NCBI GenBank assembly: GCA_913774625.1
Contig: CAJYHL010000019.1
Location: forward strand, 62,001-126,000
Reading direction: 5' to 3'
Length of the DNA: 64,000 bases
Source: an uncultured Acidovorax sp.
GTDB lineage: Bacteria; Pseudomonadota; Gammaproteobacteria; Burkholderiales; Burkholderiaceae_C
The notes under the pieces were generated by a model. The model ran no database searches. It was not told the DNA's origin and saw only the letters and a list, made by a program, of their open reading frames with translations. Positions 1 to 11,041 of the stretch are shown piece by piece (position 1 is the first letter of the stretch; each line of letters opens with the position of its first letter). The translations under genes and the position numbers were made by a program.

Positions 1-2268
<2,268 letters not shown>

Positions 2269-2398
2269 AACACCCCCTGAGTCGCTTCGCGCCTTCCCCC
2301 TCCAGGGGGACGACGCCCGTGGCCTGGCAAAGCCAGTTCCACGGCGTCCGCTGGCATGGCCTGCTCCGCGGCCCTTTGAAGGGTGCGGGCGGGGTGTT
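2269..2398. repeat. Intergenic element bounded by AACACCCC/GGGGTGTT inverted repeat
   Basis: The 167-base gap between infB and rbfA is mostly one element of about 130 bases. Its ends are complementary (AACACCCC at 2269-2276, GGGGTGTT at 2391-2398). Inside is a CCCCCT-CC-AGGGGG hairpin, then the blocks GGCGTCCGCTG (2343-2353) and GCTCCGCGGCC (2363-2373). The last two blocks recur between pheS and pheT, so this looks like a dispersed intergenic repeat. It may fold in the mRNA between two cotranscribed genes; its role is unknown. Confidence 0.5.
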
Positions 2399-2435
2399 GG
2401 CGAGGTGCGTTGATACTTCGGAGTTCTGAGACCCT

Positions 2436-2816
2436 ATGGCAGCCAAGAAATCCTCCACGCCCAACCGCGGCTTCAAGGTCGCGGACCAGATCCAGCGGGA
2501 TCTGACCGAGCTCATCGCGCGTGAACTGAAGGATCCGCGCGTGGGCATGGTCACGCTGCAGGGCGTGGAAGTGACGCCCGACTATGCCCACGCGAAGGTC
2601 TTCTTCAGCGTGCTGGTGGGCGATCCGCAGGCCACGCAGGAGGCACTGAACCAGGCCGCGGGCTTCCTGCGCAACGGCCTGTTCAAGCGCCTGCACATCC
2701 ACACCGTGCCCACGTTGCATTTCGTTTACGACCGCACCACCGAGCGTGCGTCGGACATGAACGCGCTGATCGCGCGCGCCGTGGCTTCCCGCTCCAAGGA
2801 CGACGACGAAGCATGA
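2436..2816 (+). CDS. rbfA: Ribosome-binding factor A
   Basis: RbfA is a small KH-type RNA-binding protein that helps mature the 5' end of 16S rRNA in the 30S subunit. The 126-residue product has the usual length. It shows the family pattern: an N-terminal helix after a basic start, [16 protein letters not shown], then [17 protein letters not shown]. It lies in the classic infB-rbfA-truB order. Its stop codon overlaps the truB start (ATGA), so the two are probably translationally coupled. The start is the first ATG after the repeat-filled gap; no strong Shine-Dalgarno sequence is adjacent. Confidence 0.95.
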   Translation: MAAKKSSTPNRGFKVADQIQRDLTELIARELKDPRVGMVTLQGVEVTPDYAHAKVFFSVLVGDPQATQEALNQAAGFLRNGLFKRLHIHTVPTLHFVYDRTTERASDMNALIARAVASRSKDDDEA

Positions 2817-3817
2817 CGGCACGCGCTCCCCGCATCCGGGTGCAGCGGCGCCCGGTGCACGGAGTGCTGCTGCTCGACAAGCCGCTGGGCCTTTCCAGCA
2901 ACGACGCCCTGCAAAAGGCGAAGTGGCTGCTGCGCGCCGAGAAGGCGGGCCATACCGGCACGCTCGATCCGCTGGCCAGCGGCGTGCTGCCGCTGTGCTT
3001 CGGCGCGGCGACCAAGTTCAGCCAGCTGCAGCTCGATGCGCCCAAGACCTACGAGGCCGTGGCCTTGCTGGGCGTGACCACGTCCACCGGCGATGCCGAG
3101 GGCGACGTGCTGGCGCGCTGCGGCGTCGATCCGGCCCAGCTCACCCCGGAGCGGCTCGCCGAAGTGCAGCGGCAGTTCACCGGCCCGATCCGGCAGGTGC
3201 CACCCATGCACAGCGCGCTCAAGAAGGACGGCAAGGCACTGTACGAATACGCGCGTGCCGGCATCGAGGTGGAGCGCCCCGCCCGCGACGTCGTCATCCA
3301 TGACTTGAAACTGGCGCTGGCCACGGAAGATCCTGCGCAGCCAGCTATCAGAATGATAGTGACGTGCAGCAAGGGCACCTACATCCGCACCCTGGGCGAG
3401 GACATCGGCCAGGCGCTGGGTTGCGGTGCGCACCTCACGTTTCTGCGCCGCATCGACACGGGCGGCCTGGGCGTGGAGCGCTGCGTCACGCTGGCCGCGC
3501 TGGAGGCCATGACGGAAACCGAGCGGCTGGCCTGCGTGCAGCCGGTCGAGACGCTGCTGGCGGGGCACACGCGTGTCACGCTGGACAGCGAAAATGCCGC
3601 CCGATTCCTGTCGGGCGTGCGGCGCAGGGGCTCCTGGCCCGACGCCGGCGCCGTGGCGGTCTTCGGCGACCGGCCGCGGGCCCTGCTGGGCGTGGGCCAC
3701 ATCACCGCTGGCGAGCTGGTGCCTGAACGGCTCCTGAGCCCGCTCGAAATTCAACAGATTCTGGGAATCGAAAACACGCCGCCTGTAACTGAGCGCGGCA
3801 CATTGGAAGCACTATGA
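2813..3817 (+). CDS. truB: tRNA pseudouridine-55 synthase
   Basis: TruB converts U55 of the T-loop of most tRNAs to pseudouridine. The 334-residue protein has the N-terminal HGVLLLDKP motif and the catalytic loop GTLDPLASG near residues 49-57, whose Asp is the expected nucleophile. It also carries [15 protein letters not shown] and a C-terminal PUA-like extension. It overlaps rbfA upstream and typA downstream, each by an ATGA, so the three form a tightly coupled set. A short palindrome of the kind repeated elsewhere in the window (CTATCA-GAA-TGATAG, 3345-3359) lies in frame just before the CSKG motif. Confidence 0.95.
   Translation: MTARAPRIRVQRRPVHGVLLLDKPLGLSSNDALQKAKWLLRAEKAGHTGTLDPLASGVLPLCFGAATKFSQLQLDAPKTYEAVALLGVTTSTGDAEGDVLARCGVDPAQLTPERLAEVQRQFTGPIRQVPPMHSALKKDGKALYEYARAGIEVERPARDVVIHDLKLALATEDPAQPAIRMIVTCSKGTYIRTLGEDIGQALGCGAHLTFLRRIDTGGLGVERCVTLAALEAMTETERLACVQPVETLLAGHTRVTLDSENAARFLSGVRRRGSWPDAGAVAVFGDRPRALLGVGHITAGELVPERLLSPLEIQQILGIENTPPVTERGTLEAL
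3345..3359. repeat. Short palindrome inside truB
   Basis: CTATCA (3345-3350) and TGATAG (3354-3359) are perfect inverted repeats separated by GAA. Similar GCTAY...RTAGC palindromes occur in rlmD (32203-32219), before infC (43491-43507) and after rplT (44951-44965). This copy is translated in frame as part of TruB. Confidence 0.4.
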
Positions 3818-5637
3818 GCAAACAAATCCGCAACATCGCCATCATTGCGCACGTTGACCATGGCAAGACCACCATGGTGGACCAGCTGCTGCGCCAGTCG
3901 GGCACCTTCGCCGACCACGAGAAGGTCGTCGATACCGTGATGGACAACAACGCGATCGAAAAGGAACGCGGCATCACCATCCTGGCCAAGAACTGCGCCG
4001 TGAGCTGGGAAGGCACGCACATCAACATCGTGGACACCCCGGGCCACGCGGACTTCGGCGGCGAAGTGGAGCGTGCCCTGTCCATGGTGGACAGCGTGGT
4101 GCTGCTGATCGACGCGCAGGAAGGCCCCATGCCCCAGACGCGCTTCGTGACCAAGAAGGCACTGGCCCTGGGCCTGCGCCCCATCCTGGTGGTGAACAAG
4201 GTGGACAAGCCCGGCGCCAACCCCGACAAGGTGGTCAACGCCGCATTCGACCTGTTCGACAAGCTGGGCGCGACCGACGAGCAGCTGGACTTCCCTGTGG
4301 TGTACGCCTCGGGCATCAACGGCTGGTCGTCGCTGGAAGAAGGCGCTCCGGGCGAGCAGTGGGGCCCCGACATGTCGGCTCTCTTCAACACCATCCTGAA
4401 GCACGTGCCCCCGAACTCGGGCGACCCGGCCGCTCCGCTGCAGCTGCAGATCTCGGCGCTGGACTTCTCCACCTTCGTGGGCCGCATCGGCGTGGGCCGC
4501 ATCAGCCAGGGCACGCTCAAGCCCGGCCAGGATGTGCTGGTCATGGAAGGTCCTGAGGGCAAGAGCGTCAAGGGCCGCGTGAACCAGGTGCTGACCTTCC
4601 AGGGCCTGGACCGCATGCAGACCCCGCTGGCCGGCCCCGGCGACATCGTGCTGATCAACGGCATCGAGGACATCGGCATCGGCGTGACCGTGACCGACCC
4701 CGCCAACCCCGCGCCGCTGCCTATGCTGAAGGTGGACGAGCCCACGCTGACCATGAACTTCTGCGTGAACACCTCGCCGCTGGCAGGCCGCGAAGGCAAG
4801 TTCGTGACCAGCCGCCAGATCTGGGACCGCCTGCAGAAGGAACTGCAGCACAACGTGGCCCTGCGCGTGAAGGAGACCGACGAGGAAGGCGTGTTCGAAG
4901 TGATGGGCCGGGGCGAACTGCACCTGACCATCCTGCTGGAGAACATGCGCCGCGAAGGCTACGAGCTGGCCGTGTCCAAGCCCCGCGTGGTGTTCCGCGA
5001 CATCGACGGCGTCAAGCACGAGCCGATCGAGCTGGTCACGGCCGACATCGAGGAAGGCCACCAGGGTGGCGTGATGCAGGCCCTGGGCGAGCGCAAGGGC
5101 GAGCTGGTGAACATGGAAACGGACGGCCGCGGCCGCGTGCGCCTGGAATACCGCATCCCGGCGCGGGGCCTGATCGGCTTCACCAACGAATTCCTGAACC
5201 TGACGCGCGGCTCCGGCCTCATCAGCAACATCTTCGACAGCTACGAGCCGCACAAGGGCGACATCGGCGGCCGCAAGAACGGCGTGCTGATCTCCATGGA
5301 CGACGGTGAAATCTTCACCTACGCACTGGGCAAGCTGGACGACCGCGGCCGCATGTTCGTGAAGGCGAACGATCCGGTGTACGAAGGCATGATCGTGGGC
5401 ATCCACAGCCGCGACAACGACCTGATCGTGAACGCCACGCGGACCAAGCAACTGACCAACTTCCGCGTGTCCGGCAAGGAAGACGCGATCAAGATCACGC
5501 CGCCTATCGACCTCACGCTCGAATACGGCGTGGAATTCATCGAGGACGACGAGCTGGTCGAGATCACGCCTAAGAGCGTGCGCCTGCGCAAGCGCTTCCT
5601 GACGGAAAACGAGCGCAAGCGCGCAGCCCGCTCCTGA
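3814..5637 (+). CDS. typA: Ribosome-associated GTPase TypA/BipA
   Basis: BipA is an EF-G-like translational GTPase linked to 50S assembly at low temperature and to stress responses. The 607 residues match the family length. G1 AHVDHGKTT is at about residues 12-20, the switch I segment EKERGITI follows, then G3 DTPGHADFGGEV and G4 NKVDKP. The C-terminal half carries the BipA-specific RGLIGF segment. The start codon overlaps the truB stop. An intrinsic terminator follows at 5688-5721, which probably ends the cluster. Having typA directly behind truB differs from the E. coli order. Confidence 0.96.
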   Translation: MSKQIRNIAIIAHVDHGKTTMVDQLLRQSGTFADHEKVVDTVMDNNAIEKERGITILAKNCAVSWEGTHINIVDTPGHADFGGEVERALSMVDSVVLLIDAQEGPMPQTRFVTKKALALGLRPILVVNKVDKPGANPDKVVNAAFDLFDKLGATDEQLDFPVVYASGINGWSSLEEGAPGEQWGPDMSALFNTILKHVPPNSGDPAAPLQLQISALDFSTFVGRIGVGRISQGTLKPGQDVLVMEGPEGKSVKGRVNQVLTFQGLDRMQTPLAGPGDIVLINGIEDIGIGVTVTDPANPAPLPMLKVDEPTLTMNFCVNTSPLAGREGKFVTSRQIWDRLQKELQHNVALRVKETDEEGVFEVMGRGELHLTILLENMRREGYELAVSKPRVVFRDIDGVKHEPIELVTADIEEGHQGGVMQALGERKGELVNMETDGRGRVRLEYRIPARGLIGFTNEFLNLTRGSGLISNIFDSYEPHKGDIGGRKNGVLISMDDGEIFTYALGKLDDRGRMFVKANDPVYEGMIVGIHSRDNDLIVNATRTKQLTNFRVSGKEDAIKITPPIDLTLEYGVEFIEDDELVEITPKSVRLRKRFLTENERKRAARS

Positions 5638-5687
5638 GCGAGCGGGTGCGCTCCAGTGGCGGGGGCTGAGCCCCCCGCGCCGGACAA

Positions 5688-5721
5688 GGGTGAGCCAGCC
5701 GTGGGTTGGCTCACCCTTTTT
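5688..5721 (+). terminator. Intrinsic terminator after typA
   Basis: A perfect 10-bp stem (GGGTGAGCCA at 5688-5697, TGGCTCACCC at 5707-5716) with a 9-nt loop is followed by five T. It lies 50 bases after the typA stop. Confidence 0.85.
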
Positions 5722-5884
5722 CATTGCTGAGGCCTGCCGAAGCCCCCCGCGCTGCAGCGCCCGGGCTTTGCGGCCGAGAATGCGGTCTGGCCGGATTCCG
5801 TTCGGACCTTTTTCATTCAATCATTCGATTAATCAATCAATCAATGCGCCGGCCTCGGCATGCAGGCAGCGCTGGAGTGCGGAT

Positions 5885-6787
5885 ATGGCGAGCGTGAAGA
5901 CGGTAGCGGGCGTGGGCGGGCTGACCCACGGCAGGGCCGTGTGGCTGATGGTGGCGGTCACGCTGATGTGGTCCATCGCCGGCGTGGTCACGCGCCACCT
6001 GGAGGCTGCGCGCAGCTTCGAGGTCACCTTCTGGCGCAGCCTGTTCACCGTGGCGGCGCTGCTGGTCATCCTGCCGGCGCTGCAGGGGCGGGCGGTGTTC
6101 GCCGCCGTGCGGCGCGGCGGCCGGGCGCTCTGGGTGTCGGGCCTGTGCTGGGGCGTGATGTTCACCGCCTTCATGGTGGCGATCCTGCTGATGCCGGTGG
6201 CCAACGTGCTGGTGACCATGGCGGCGGGCCCGCTGCTCACCGCGCTCTTCTCCTGGGCCTTCATCGGCCACCGCATCGCGCCGCGCACCTGGGCCGCGAT
6301 CGGCGTGGCCGGCGTGGGCATCGGCTGGATGTACGGCTCGCAGATGTCCGGCCTGCCGCTGCTGGGCACGGTGGTGGCGCTGTGTGTCCCGCTGGCGGCT
6401 GCGGTGAACTGGACGGTGGTGCAGCATTCGCAGCGCCATGGCCATGCGGTGGACCTGGCGCCCGCCGTGCTGGTGGGCGCGGTGCTGTCCGTGGTGGCGA
6501 CGCTGCCGGTGGCGCTGCCCTTCCAGGCCTCGGCGCACGACCTCGGCCTGCTGGCGCTGTTGGGCGTGGTGCAGCTGGCCGTGCCCTGCGTGCTGGTGGT
6601 GCGCTGCGGCCAGGTGCTCAAGGCCCCCGAGATCGCGCTGCTGGGCCTGCTGGAGGTGATCTTCGGTATCGTGCTGGCCTGGCTGGGTGCGGGCGAAGAG
6701 CCCGGCGCGGCCGTGCTGACGGGCGGCGCGCTGGTGATCGGCGCGCTGGTGTGCAACGAACTGCTGGGTTGGAAAGAGCAACGATGA
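5885..6787 (+). CDS. EamA/DMT-family permease
   Basis: This 300-residue integral membrane protein of the drug/metabolite transporter superfamily has about ten hydrophobic segments in two EamA repeats. The repeat signature is WRSLFTVAALLVIL in the first half. The second half has a cluster ending in GLLEVIFGIVLAWLGAGE. The frame is open far upstream, but the ATG at 5885 (MASVKTV...) is preferred because it places the first membrane helix at a normal distance. Its stop overlaps the next gene by ATGA, so the permease and the CoA hydrolase are coupled. The substrate cannot be deduced. Confidence 0.85.
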   Translation: MASVKTVAGVGGLTHGRAVWLMVAVTLMWSIAGVVTRHLEAARSFEVTFWRSLFTVAALLVILPALQGRAVFAAVRRGGRALWVSGLCWGVMFTAFMVAILLMPVANVLVTMAAGPLLTALFSWAFIGHRIAPRTWAAIGVAGVGIGWMYGSQMSGLPLLGTVVALCVPLAAAVNWTVVQHSQRHGHAVDLAPAVLVGAVLSVVATLPVALPFQASAHDLGLLALLGVVQLAVPCVLVVRCGQVLKAPEIALLGLLEVIFGIVLAWLGAGEEPGAAVLTGGALVIGALVCNELLGWKEQR

Positions 6788-7938
6788 GCGAGACGAAAAA
6801 AAAGGAAGCGGAGACAAGCAGCACCGCAGCCGCATCCGTGGCTGCGGCTGCACCCGAGGTACTGAGCGAGCTGCGCGGCCAGGTGGGCTGCATCACGCTG
6901 AACCGGCCCAGGGCGCTCAATGCCCTGTCGCTGGGCATGGTGCGCGAGCTGATGCGCGTGCTGCTGGCCTGGCGGAACGACCCCGAGGTGCTGGCCGTGG
7001 CGATCCGGGGCAGCAGCAAGGAAGGGGCTTTCGGCGCCTTCTGCGCGGGCGGCGACATCCGCTTCCTGCACCAGGCGGGTAGCCAGGGCAATCCGCAGCT
7101 GGAAGACTTCTTCACCGAGGAATACGCGCTCAACCATCTCATCCACCATTACGGCAAGCCCTACATCGCTTTCATGGACGGCATCGTCATGGGCGGCGGC
7201 ATGGGCATCAGCCAGGGCGCGAGCCTGCGCATCGTCACAGAGCGCACGAAGATGGCCATGCCCGAGACGGCCATCGGCCTCTTTCCCGACGTGGGCGGCG
7301 GCTACTTCCTCTCGCGCTGCCCGGGACGGGTGGGCGAGTGGCTGGCGCTCACCGGCAACACCATCGGCGCTCCGGAGGCCGTCGCCGCCGGCCTGGCCGA
7401 CGGGCGCCTGGCGGCGGCCGACCAGCCAGCCCTGTGGGAGGCCATGGCCCAGCAGCGCTTCGCCGATGGCGCCGCCGTGCAGAACTGGATCGCTTCCCGG
7501 CTGGCCGCCGATGGCGGGCCCGGCATCGCCGCCAGAGCCCAGATCGACCATTATTTCGGCCTGCCCGACGTGTCCGCCATCGTGTCGGCGCTGGAAGCCG
7601 CAGGCGAGGACGACGACTGGTGCCGCGCCACCGTGGCCACGCTGCGCCAGCGCTCGCCGCTGATGCTGTTCGTGGTGCTGGAGCAGATCCGCCGCGCCCG
7701 CGCCATGGACCTGGCCGACGACCTGCGCATGGAGCGCGACATGGTGCGCCACTGCTTCTATCTGCGCCCCGGCCAGAGCGAGACGCTGGAAGGCATCCGC
7801 GCGTTGGCGGTGGACAAGGACCATGCGCCGCGCTGGAACCCCGCGCGCATCGAAGACGTTTCGCCCGAACTGGTGCAGGCCTTCTTCGACAGCCCGTGGC
7901 CGGCTCACGCGCATCCGCTGGCCTCGCTGGCGGGCTGA
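6784..7938 (+). CDS. Enoyl-CoA hydratase/isomerase-fold protein, 3-hydroxyisobutyryl-CoA hydrolase-like
   Basis: This 384-residue crotonase-fold enzyme has the layout of the HIBCH subgroup rather than a 260-residue enoyl-CoA hydratase. It shows an N-terminal LNRPRALNALS motif, an oxyanion-hole segment CAGGDIRFLHQ, MDGIVMGGGMGIS, and MPETAIGLFPDVGGGYFLSR, where the family's catalytic Glu lies. It then has a long C-terminal ECH_2 extension. HIBCH releases 3-hydroxyisobutyrate from its CoA ester in valine breakdown. No other valine-catabolic gene is adjacent; the only partner is the coupled permease, so substrate specificity is uncertain. The first about 25 residues are Lys/Ala/Thr-rich and probably disordered. 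Confidence 0.85.
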   Translation: MSETKKKEAETSSTAAASVAAAAPEVLSELRGQVGCITLNRPRALNALSLGMVRELMRVLLAWRNDPEVLAVAIRGSSKEGAFGAFCAGGDIRFLHQAGSQGNPQLEDFFTEEYALNHLIHHYGKPYIAFMDGIVMGGGMGISQGASLRIVTERTKMAMPETAIGLFPDVGGGYFLSRCPGRVGEWLALTGNTIGAPEAVAAGLADGRLAAADQPALWEAMAQQRFADGAAVQNWIASRLAADGGPGIAARAQIDHYFGLPDVSAIVSALEAAGEDDDWCRATVATLRQRSPLMLFVVLEQIRRARAMDLADDLRMERDMVRHCFYLRPGQSETLEGIRALAVDKDHAPRWNPARIEDVSPELVQAFFDSPWPAHAHPLASLAG

Positions 7939-7963
7939 GCCGAAAGCCGCAAGCAGCTTCGAA

Positions 7964-8797
7964 CTAATCCACCCCCAACTGCCGGTGGGCAGCCGTCGCC
8001 AGCGCCAGCAGCGTGGCGCGGGGCATCTCGCCGCTCAGGGCGTAGCCGAAGCCCCGGTCCACCCAGTAGAAGCTGGAAACTGCGCCTTCCTTGTGGAAGC
8101 GGAAGGCCGTTTCGCCCCCGCGGTCGGCCGTGGGCGCGGCTTGCCCCGCATCGATAGCACCCACATACAGCGTGACGCGCTGGCCCTGGGCGTTCTGGTA
8201 CATGAACTGCGCACGCGCCCCGCCGCCGCCGGGCAGCAGCCGCCCACCCATCAGGTCGAAGCCTTCCGCAGCCAGTACCGGCGCGGCCAGCGGCCGGCCC
8301 AGCCGCTTCGACAGCCACTGCACCAGATGTTGCTGCTGTGCGGCCGTGACCTCCACCGGGTGGCGTTGCTCGGGCTGGAACACGGCATGGGCCACGGCGG
8401 CCTGTTGCGCGAAGGCCTGCGGCGTGCCCGCACCGGAAGTGGCGCTGGGCTGCGCATCGTGGCCGTGCAGGCCCCAGCCCAAGCCGAAGGCCAGCACCCA
8501 GCCGGCCGCGATGCCGCCCCAGCGGCTCCAGCGCGCGTGCCGGTCGTGCCGATCCTGCAACTGCCCGGCGGCGCGGCGCATCTCCGGCGGGATCTCGGCG
8601 TCGTCCAGGGCGGCAGCATGCAGGGCGCGAAGGCCGTCGCGCTGGCGCTGCCAGTCCTGCACCCGGGCCAGATCGTCTGCATCCAGCCTGGCGCGCAAGG
8701 CCTCGGCGTCGGCGGGCTGCAGCCGGCCGTCCGCCAGCGCATGCAGATGCCGGTCGCCGTCGTCGGGCGGTGGGGCAGGGGAGGCGTTGCGGGTCAT
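7964..8797 (-). CDS. Probable membrane-bound anti-sigma factor
   Basis: The 277-residue product begins with a soluble N-terminal part resembling anti-sigma domains (HLHALADGRLQPADAEALRARL). It has one membrane helix at about residues 93-110 (GGIAAGWVLAFGLGWGLHG) and a periplasmic C-terminal domain. It starts 19 bases behind the ECF sigma gene, which is the main reason for the assignment. The ATG at 8797 fits this spacing; an in-frame start further upstream would lie inside the sigma gene. No zinc-binding HxxxCxxC motif is seen, so it is not a classic ZAS protein. Confidence 0.75.
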   Translation of the reverse strand: MTRNASPAPPPDDGDRHLHALADGRLQPADAEALRARLDADDLARVQDWQRQRDGLRALHAAALDDAEIPPEMRRAAGQLQDRHDRHARWSRWGGIAAGWVLAFGLGWGLHGHDAQPSATSGAGTPQAFAQQAAVAHAVFQPEQRHPVEVTAAQQQHLVQWLSKRLGRPLAAPVLAAEGFDLMGGRLLPGGGGARAQFMYQNAQGQRVTLYVGAIDAGQAAPTADRGGETAFRFHKEGAVSSFYWVDRGFGYALSGEMPRATLLALATAAHRQLGVD

Positions 8798-8816
8798 GGC
8801 AGATCGCTCGCAGGGG

Positions 8817-9359
8817 TCATTTGAGGCGCCGCAGCGCGGGCGCCGCGCCGCTGGCCCTGTCCGGCTGTGGCGCCTGGCGTGCGCCGCCGGCATCGTGCTC
8901 CATCCATTCGCGCATGCGCGAGCGGGCCCGCGAGAGGCGCGACATCACGGTGCCCACGGGCACCTGCAGCACCCGGGCCACCTCGGCATAAGGCATGTCT
9001 TCCAGCGTCACCAGCAGCAGCACGGCCCGCTGGTCGGCAGGAAGGCGCTGCAGGCAGCGCTCCAGGTCCAGGGTGGTGTCGTGGCTGACCGGAGCCGCTG
9101 CGGGCAGCTCGGCGGCCGCACCGTGCAGATCCAGCATCTGCAGCGGGGCGGCACCCCGGCGCTGGTTGAGATAGAGGTTGTGCATGAGCGTGAAGAGCCA
9201 TGCCCGCAGATCGGTGCCGGTACGCCAGAGCAGCCATTTGCGGCACGCGCGCTCCAGCGTGTCCTGCACCAGATCGTCGGCCGCCCAGCGGTCGCCCGTC
9301 AGCATGCGCGCATAGCGGCGCAGGCCGGGCAGGTGGTCCAGCACCTGGGCGCGGTTCAT
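8817..9359 (-). CDS. ECF-family RNA polymerase sigma factor
   Basis: This 180-residue group IV sigma factor has only regions 2 and 4. Region 2 includes ADDLVQDTLERACRKW and RAWLFTLMHNLYLN. Region 4 is the helix-turn-helix stretch LPADQRAVLLLVTLEDMPYAEVARVLQVPVGTVMSRLSRAR, broken here only by wording. It sits between a lipoprotein gene and an anti-sigma gene on the same strand. An ECF-type promoter is visible upstream of the lipoprotein gene, so the operon is probably autoregulated. The inducing signal is unknown. Confidence 0.92.
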   Translation of the reverse strand: MNRAQVLDHLPGLRRYARMLTGDRWAADDLVQDTLERACRKWLLWRTGTDLRAWLFTLMHNLYLNQRRGAAPLQMLDLHGAAAELPAAAPVSHDTTLDLERCLQRLPADQRAVLLLVTLEDMPYAEVARVLQVPVGTVMSRLSRARSRMREWMEHDAGGARQAPQPDRASGAAPALRRLK

Positions 9360-9398
9360 GGCGGGCTGAGGCGGCCGCTCGTGCTCGCTTGCGGACGG

Positions 9399-9770
9399 TC
9401 AGGGCGTGGCGGTGTGCCAGACCTTGTTCACGCCGTCGCCGGTCTTGTCGCCGGGCTTGGCGTCCTTGACCCAGTAGTAGAGCGGCTTGCCCTTGTAGGC
9501 GATCTGGCGGCTGCCGTCGTCGCGCTGAATGACGGAGTAGCCTGCGCCTGCCGGTGTCGTGGCGCCCGCCATCAGCGGCGGCCAGTTGACGGCGCACTGG
9601 CCGTTGCAGGCCGACTTGCCGCTGCCGGCCGTGTCCTTGTCGAAGGTGTAGAGCGTCATGCCGTTGGCGCCGACCAGCACGCCGTCAACGGTTTTCACGG
9701 GGCCATCGGCCGCCATGGTGGAGCAGCCGGCGATGGCCGCGAACGCGGCGAGAGACAGGAATTTCTTCAT
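9399..9770 (-). CDS. Secreted COG4315-type lipoprotein
   Basis: The 123-residue product starts with a lipoprotein signal peptide (MKKFLSLAAFAAIAGC) whose lipobox Cys is residue 16. The mature part has two repeats of the predicted-lipoprotein family: NGMTLYTFDKD, with CNGQCAVNWPPL, and GKPLYYWVKDAKPGD. The function of this family is not established. The gene is first in an operon with the ECF sigma and anti-sigma genes. A GGAG Shine-Dalgarno sequence precedes the ATG at 9770, and an ECF-type promoter lies about 60-85 bases further upstream. Confidence 0.85.
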   Translation of the reverse strand: MKKFLSLAAFAAIAGCSTMAADGPVKTVDGVLVGANGMTLYTFDKDTAGSGKSACNGQCAVNWPPLMAGATTPAGAGYSVIQRDDGSRQIAYKGKPLYYWVKDAKPGDKTGDGVNKVWHTATP

Positions 9771-9827
9771 GGGTTCTCCAGGGGTGGAAGGTGGAGCAGG
9801 CATGGCGGAGGATGCGCCTGCATGTGG

Positions 9828-9856
9828 ATGAACACGCGGGCCGCGCCGTTTATTCC
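9828..9856 (-). promoter_or_regulatory. ECF-type promoter of the lipoprotein-sigma-anti-sigma operon
   Basis: Read on the minus strand, GGAATAAA (9856-9849) is followed after 12 bases by CGTGTTCAT (9836-9828). GGAAT at -35 and a GTT core at -10 with 16 bases between is the common ECF promoter layout. It points at the lipoprotein gene, giving a leader of about 50 nt. Autoregulation by the sigma factor of the same operon is inferred. Confidence 0.6.
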
Positions 9857-9983
9857 ATCATGGCTGAAGAAATCTGCGCCGCACCGGCCTTGCGGGCGGG
9901 CGACAGGCCCCCTGCTGAAATCCATGAGCAGCGAGGAAGCCGGCGGCCGGCCCAGCCCGGAACGGGTGCCGGCCGCAGCCGCC

Positions 9984-10457
9984 TCAGCGGTTGCGGCTCT
10001 TCATGGCGCGCTCGACCTCGCGCTTGCCTTCGCGGTCCTTGATGGTGTCGCGCTTGTCGTGCTCGGCCTTGCCCTTGGCCAGCGCGATCTCGCACTTCAC
10101 GCGGCCGTCCTTCCAGTGCAGGTTGAGCGGCACCAGCGTATAGCCCTTCTGGTCGACCTTGCTCACCAGCTTCTCGATCTGCTCCTTGTGCAGCAGCAGC
10201 TTCTTGGTGCGGGCGGCTTCGGGGTTGACGTGGGTCGATGCGGTCTTGAGCGCATTGATCTGGCAGCCGATCAGGAAGAGTTCGCCGCCGCGCGCCATCA
10301 CGTAGCCGTCGGTCAGCTGCACCTTGCCTTCGCGCAGGGCCTTCACTTCCCAGCCCTGCAGCACCAGGCCGGCTTCGAGGCGTTCTTCGAAGAAATAGTT
10401 GTATGCCGCTTTCTTGTTGTCGGCGATGCGCGACGATGTTTCAGGTTTCTTGGCCAT
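9984..10457 (-). CDS. smpB: SsrA (tmRNA)-binding protein
   Basis: SmpB binds tmRNA and is required for trans-translation, which rescues stalled ribosomes. The 157-residue product has the full family pattern: [29 protein letters not shown], interrupted here only in quotation, then [14 protein letters not shown], and a basic C-terminal tail ending KSRNR. The tail is the part that enters the ribosomal A site. It is divergent from ratA, a common arrangement in proteobacteria (smpB-ratA-rnfH). The tmRNA gene itself is not in the window. Confidence 0.96.
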   Translation of the reverse strand: MAKKPETSSRIADNKKAAYNYFFEERLEAGLVLQGWEVKALREGKVQLTDGYVMARGGELFLIGCQINALKTASTHVNPEAARTKKLLLHKEQIEKLVSKVDQKGYTLVPLNLHWKDGRVKCEIALAKGKAEHDKRDTIKDREGKREVERAMKSRNR

Positions 10458-10600
10458 GGCTTCCAGATGCGGCGCAAACCGGGAGATGAAAGGCCTCCCT
10501 ACAATTGTTGTCGTCTCGCTCGCGGGGATTCTAGGCTAGGCCACTTCCCGCGGCCCCGGCCTCCCTCCGCGCACCGACTGCCCCTAGCCCGAGTCCTTCC

Positions 10601-11041
10601 ATGAAATCCGTCAACAAGTCCGTCCTGATCTGGTACAGCCCCGAAGAAATGTTTGCCCTGGTGACGGATGTGGCCAAGTACCCCGAATTCCTGCCCTGGT
10701 GCGACCGCGCGGCGGTGCTGGAGCAGTCAGGCGATACCATGACGGCCGAAGTGGGCATCGCGCTCGGCAGCATCCGCAAGTCCTTCGTGACCCAGAACAC
10801 CCATGTGCCGGGACGCAGCGTGCAGATGCAGCTGGTCAAGGGGCCGTTCTCGCAGCTGGAAGGCCTCTGGCAGTTCCACCCGGTGGGCGATGGCTCGCAG
10901 CGCGCCTGCAAGGTCGAACTGCAGCTGCAATACGGCTTCGACAGTGCGGCGCTGGCAGCCCTGGTGGGGCCGGTGTTCGACCGCATCGCCGGCACCATGG
11001 TGGACGCCTTCATCAAGCGCGCCGAACAGGTCTATGGCTGA
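10601..11041 (+). CDS. ratA: RatA/COQ10-type START-domain protein
   Basis: This 146-residue protein of the polyketide cyclase/COQ10 family has the pattern SPEEMFALVTDVAKYPEFLPWC near the N-terminus, with GLWQFHP and a C-terminal helix AGTMVDAFIKRAEQVYG. In E. coli RatA was described as a toxin blocking 70S formation; the eukaryotic relative binds coenzyme Q. It overlaps the downstream rnfH by 8 bases and is divergent from smpB. A TACAAT -10-like hexamer lies at 10500-10505, without a clear -35. Confidence 0.9.
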   Translation: MKSVNKSVLIWYSPEEMFALVTDVAKYPEFLPWCDRAAVLEQSGDTMTAEVGIALGSIRKSFVTQNTHVPGRSVQMQLVKGPFSQLEGLWQFHPVGDGSQRACKVELQLQYGFDSAALAALVGPVFDRIAGTMVDAFIKRAEQVYG

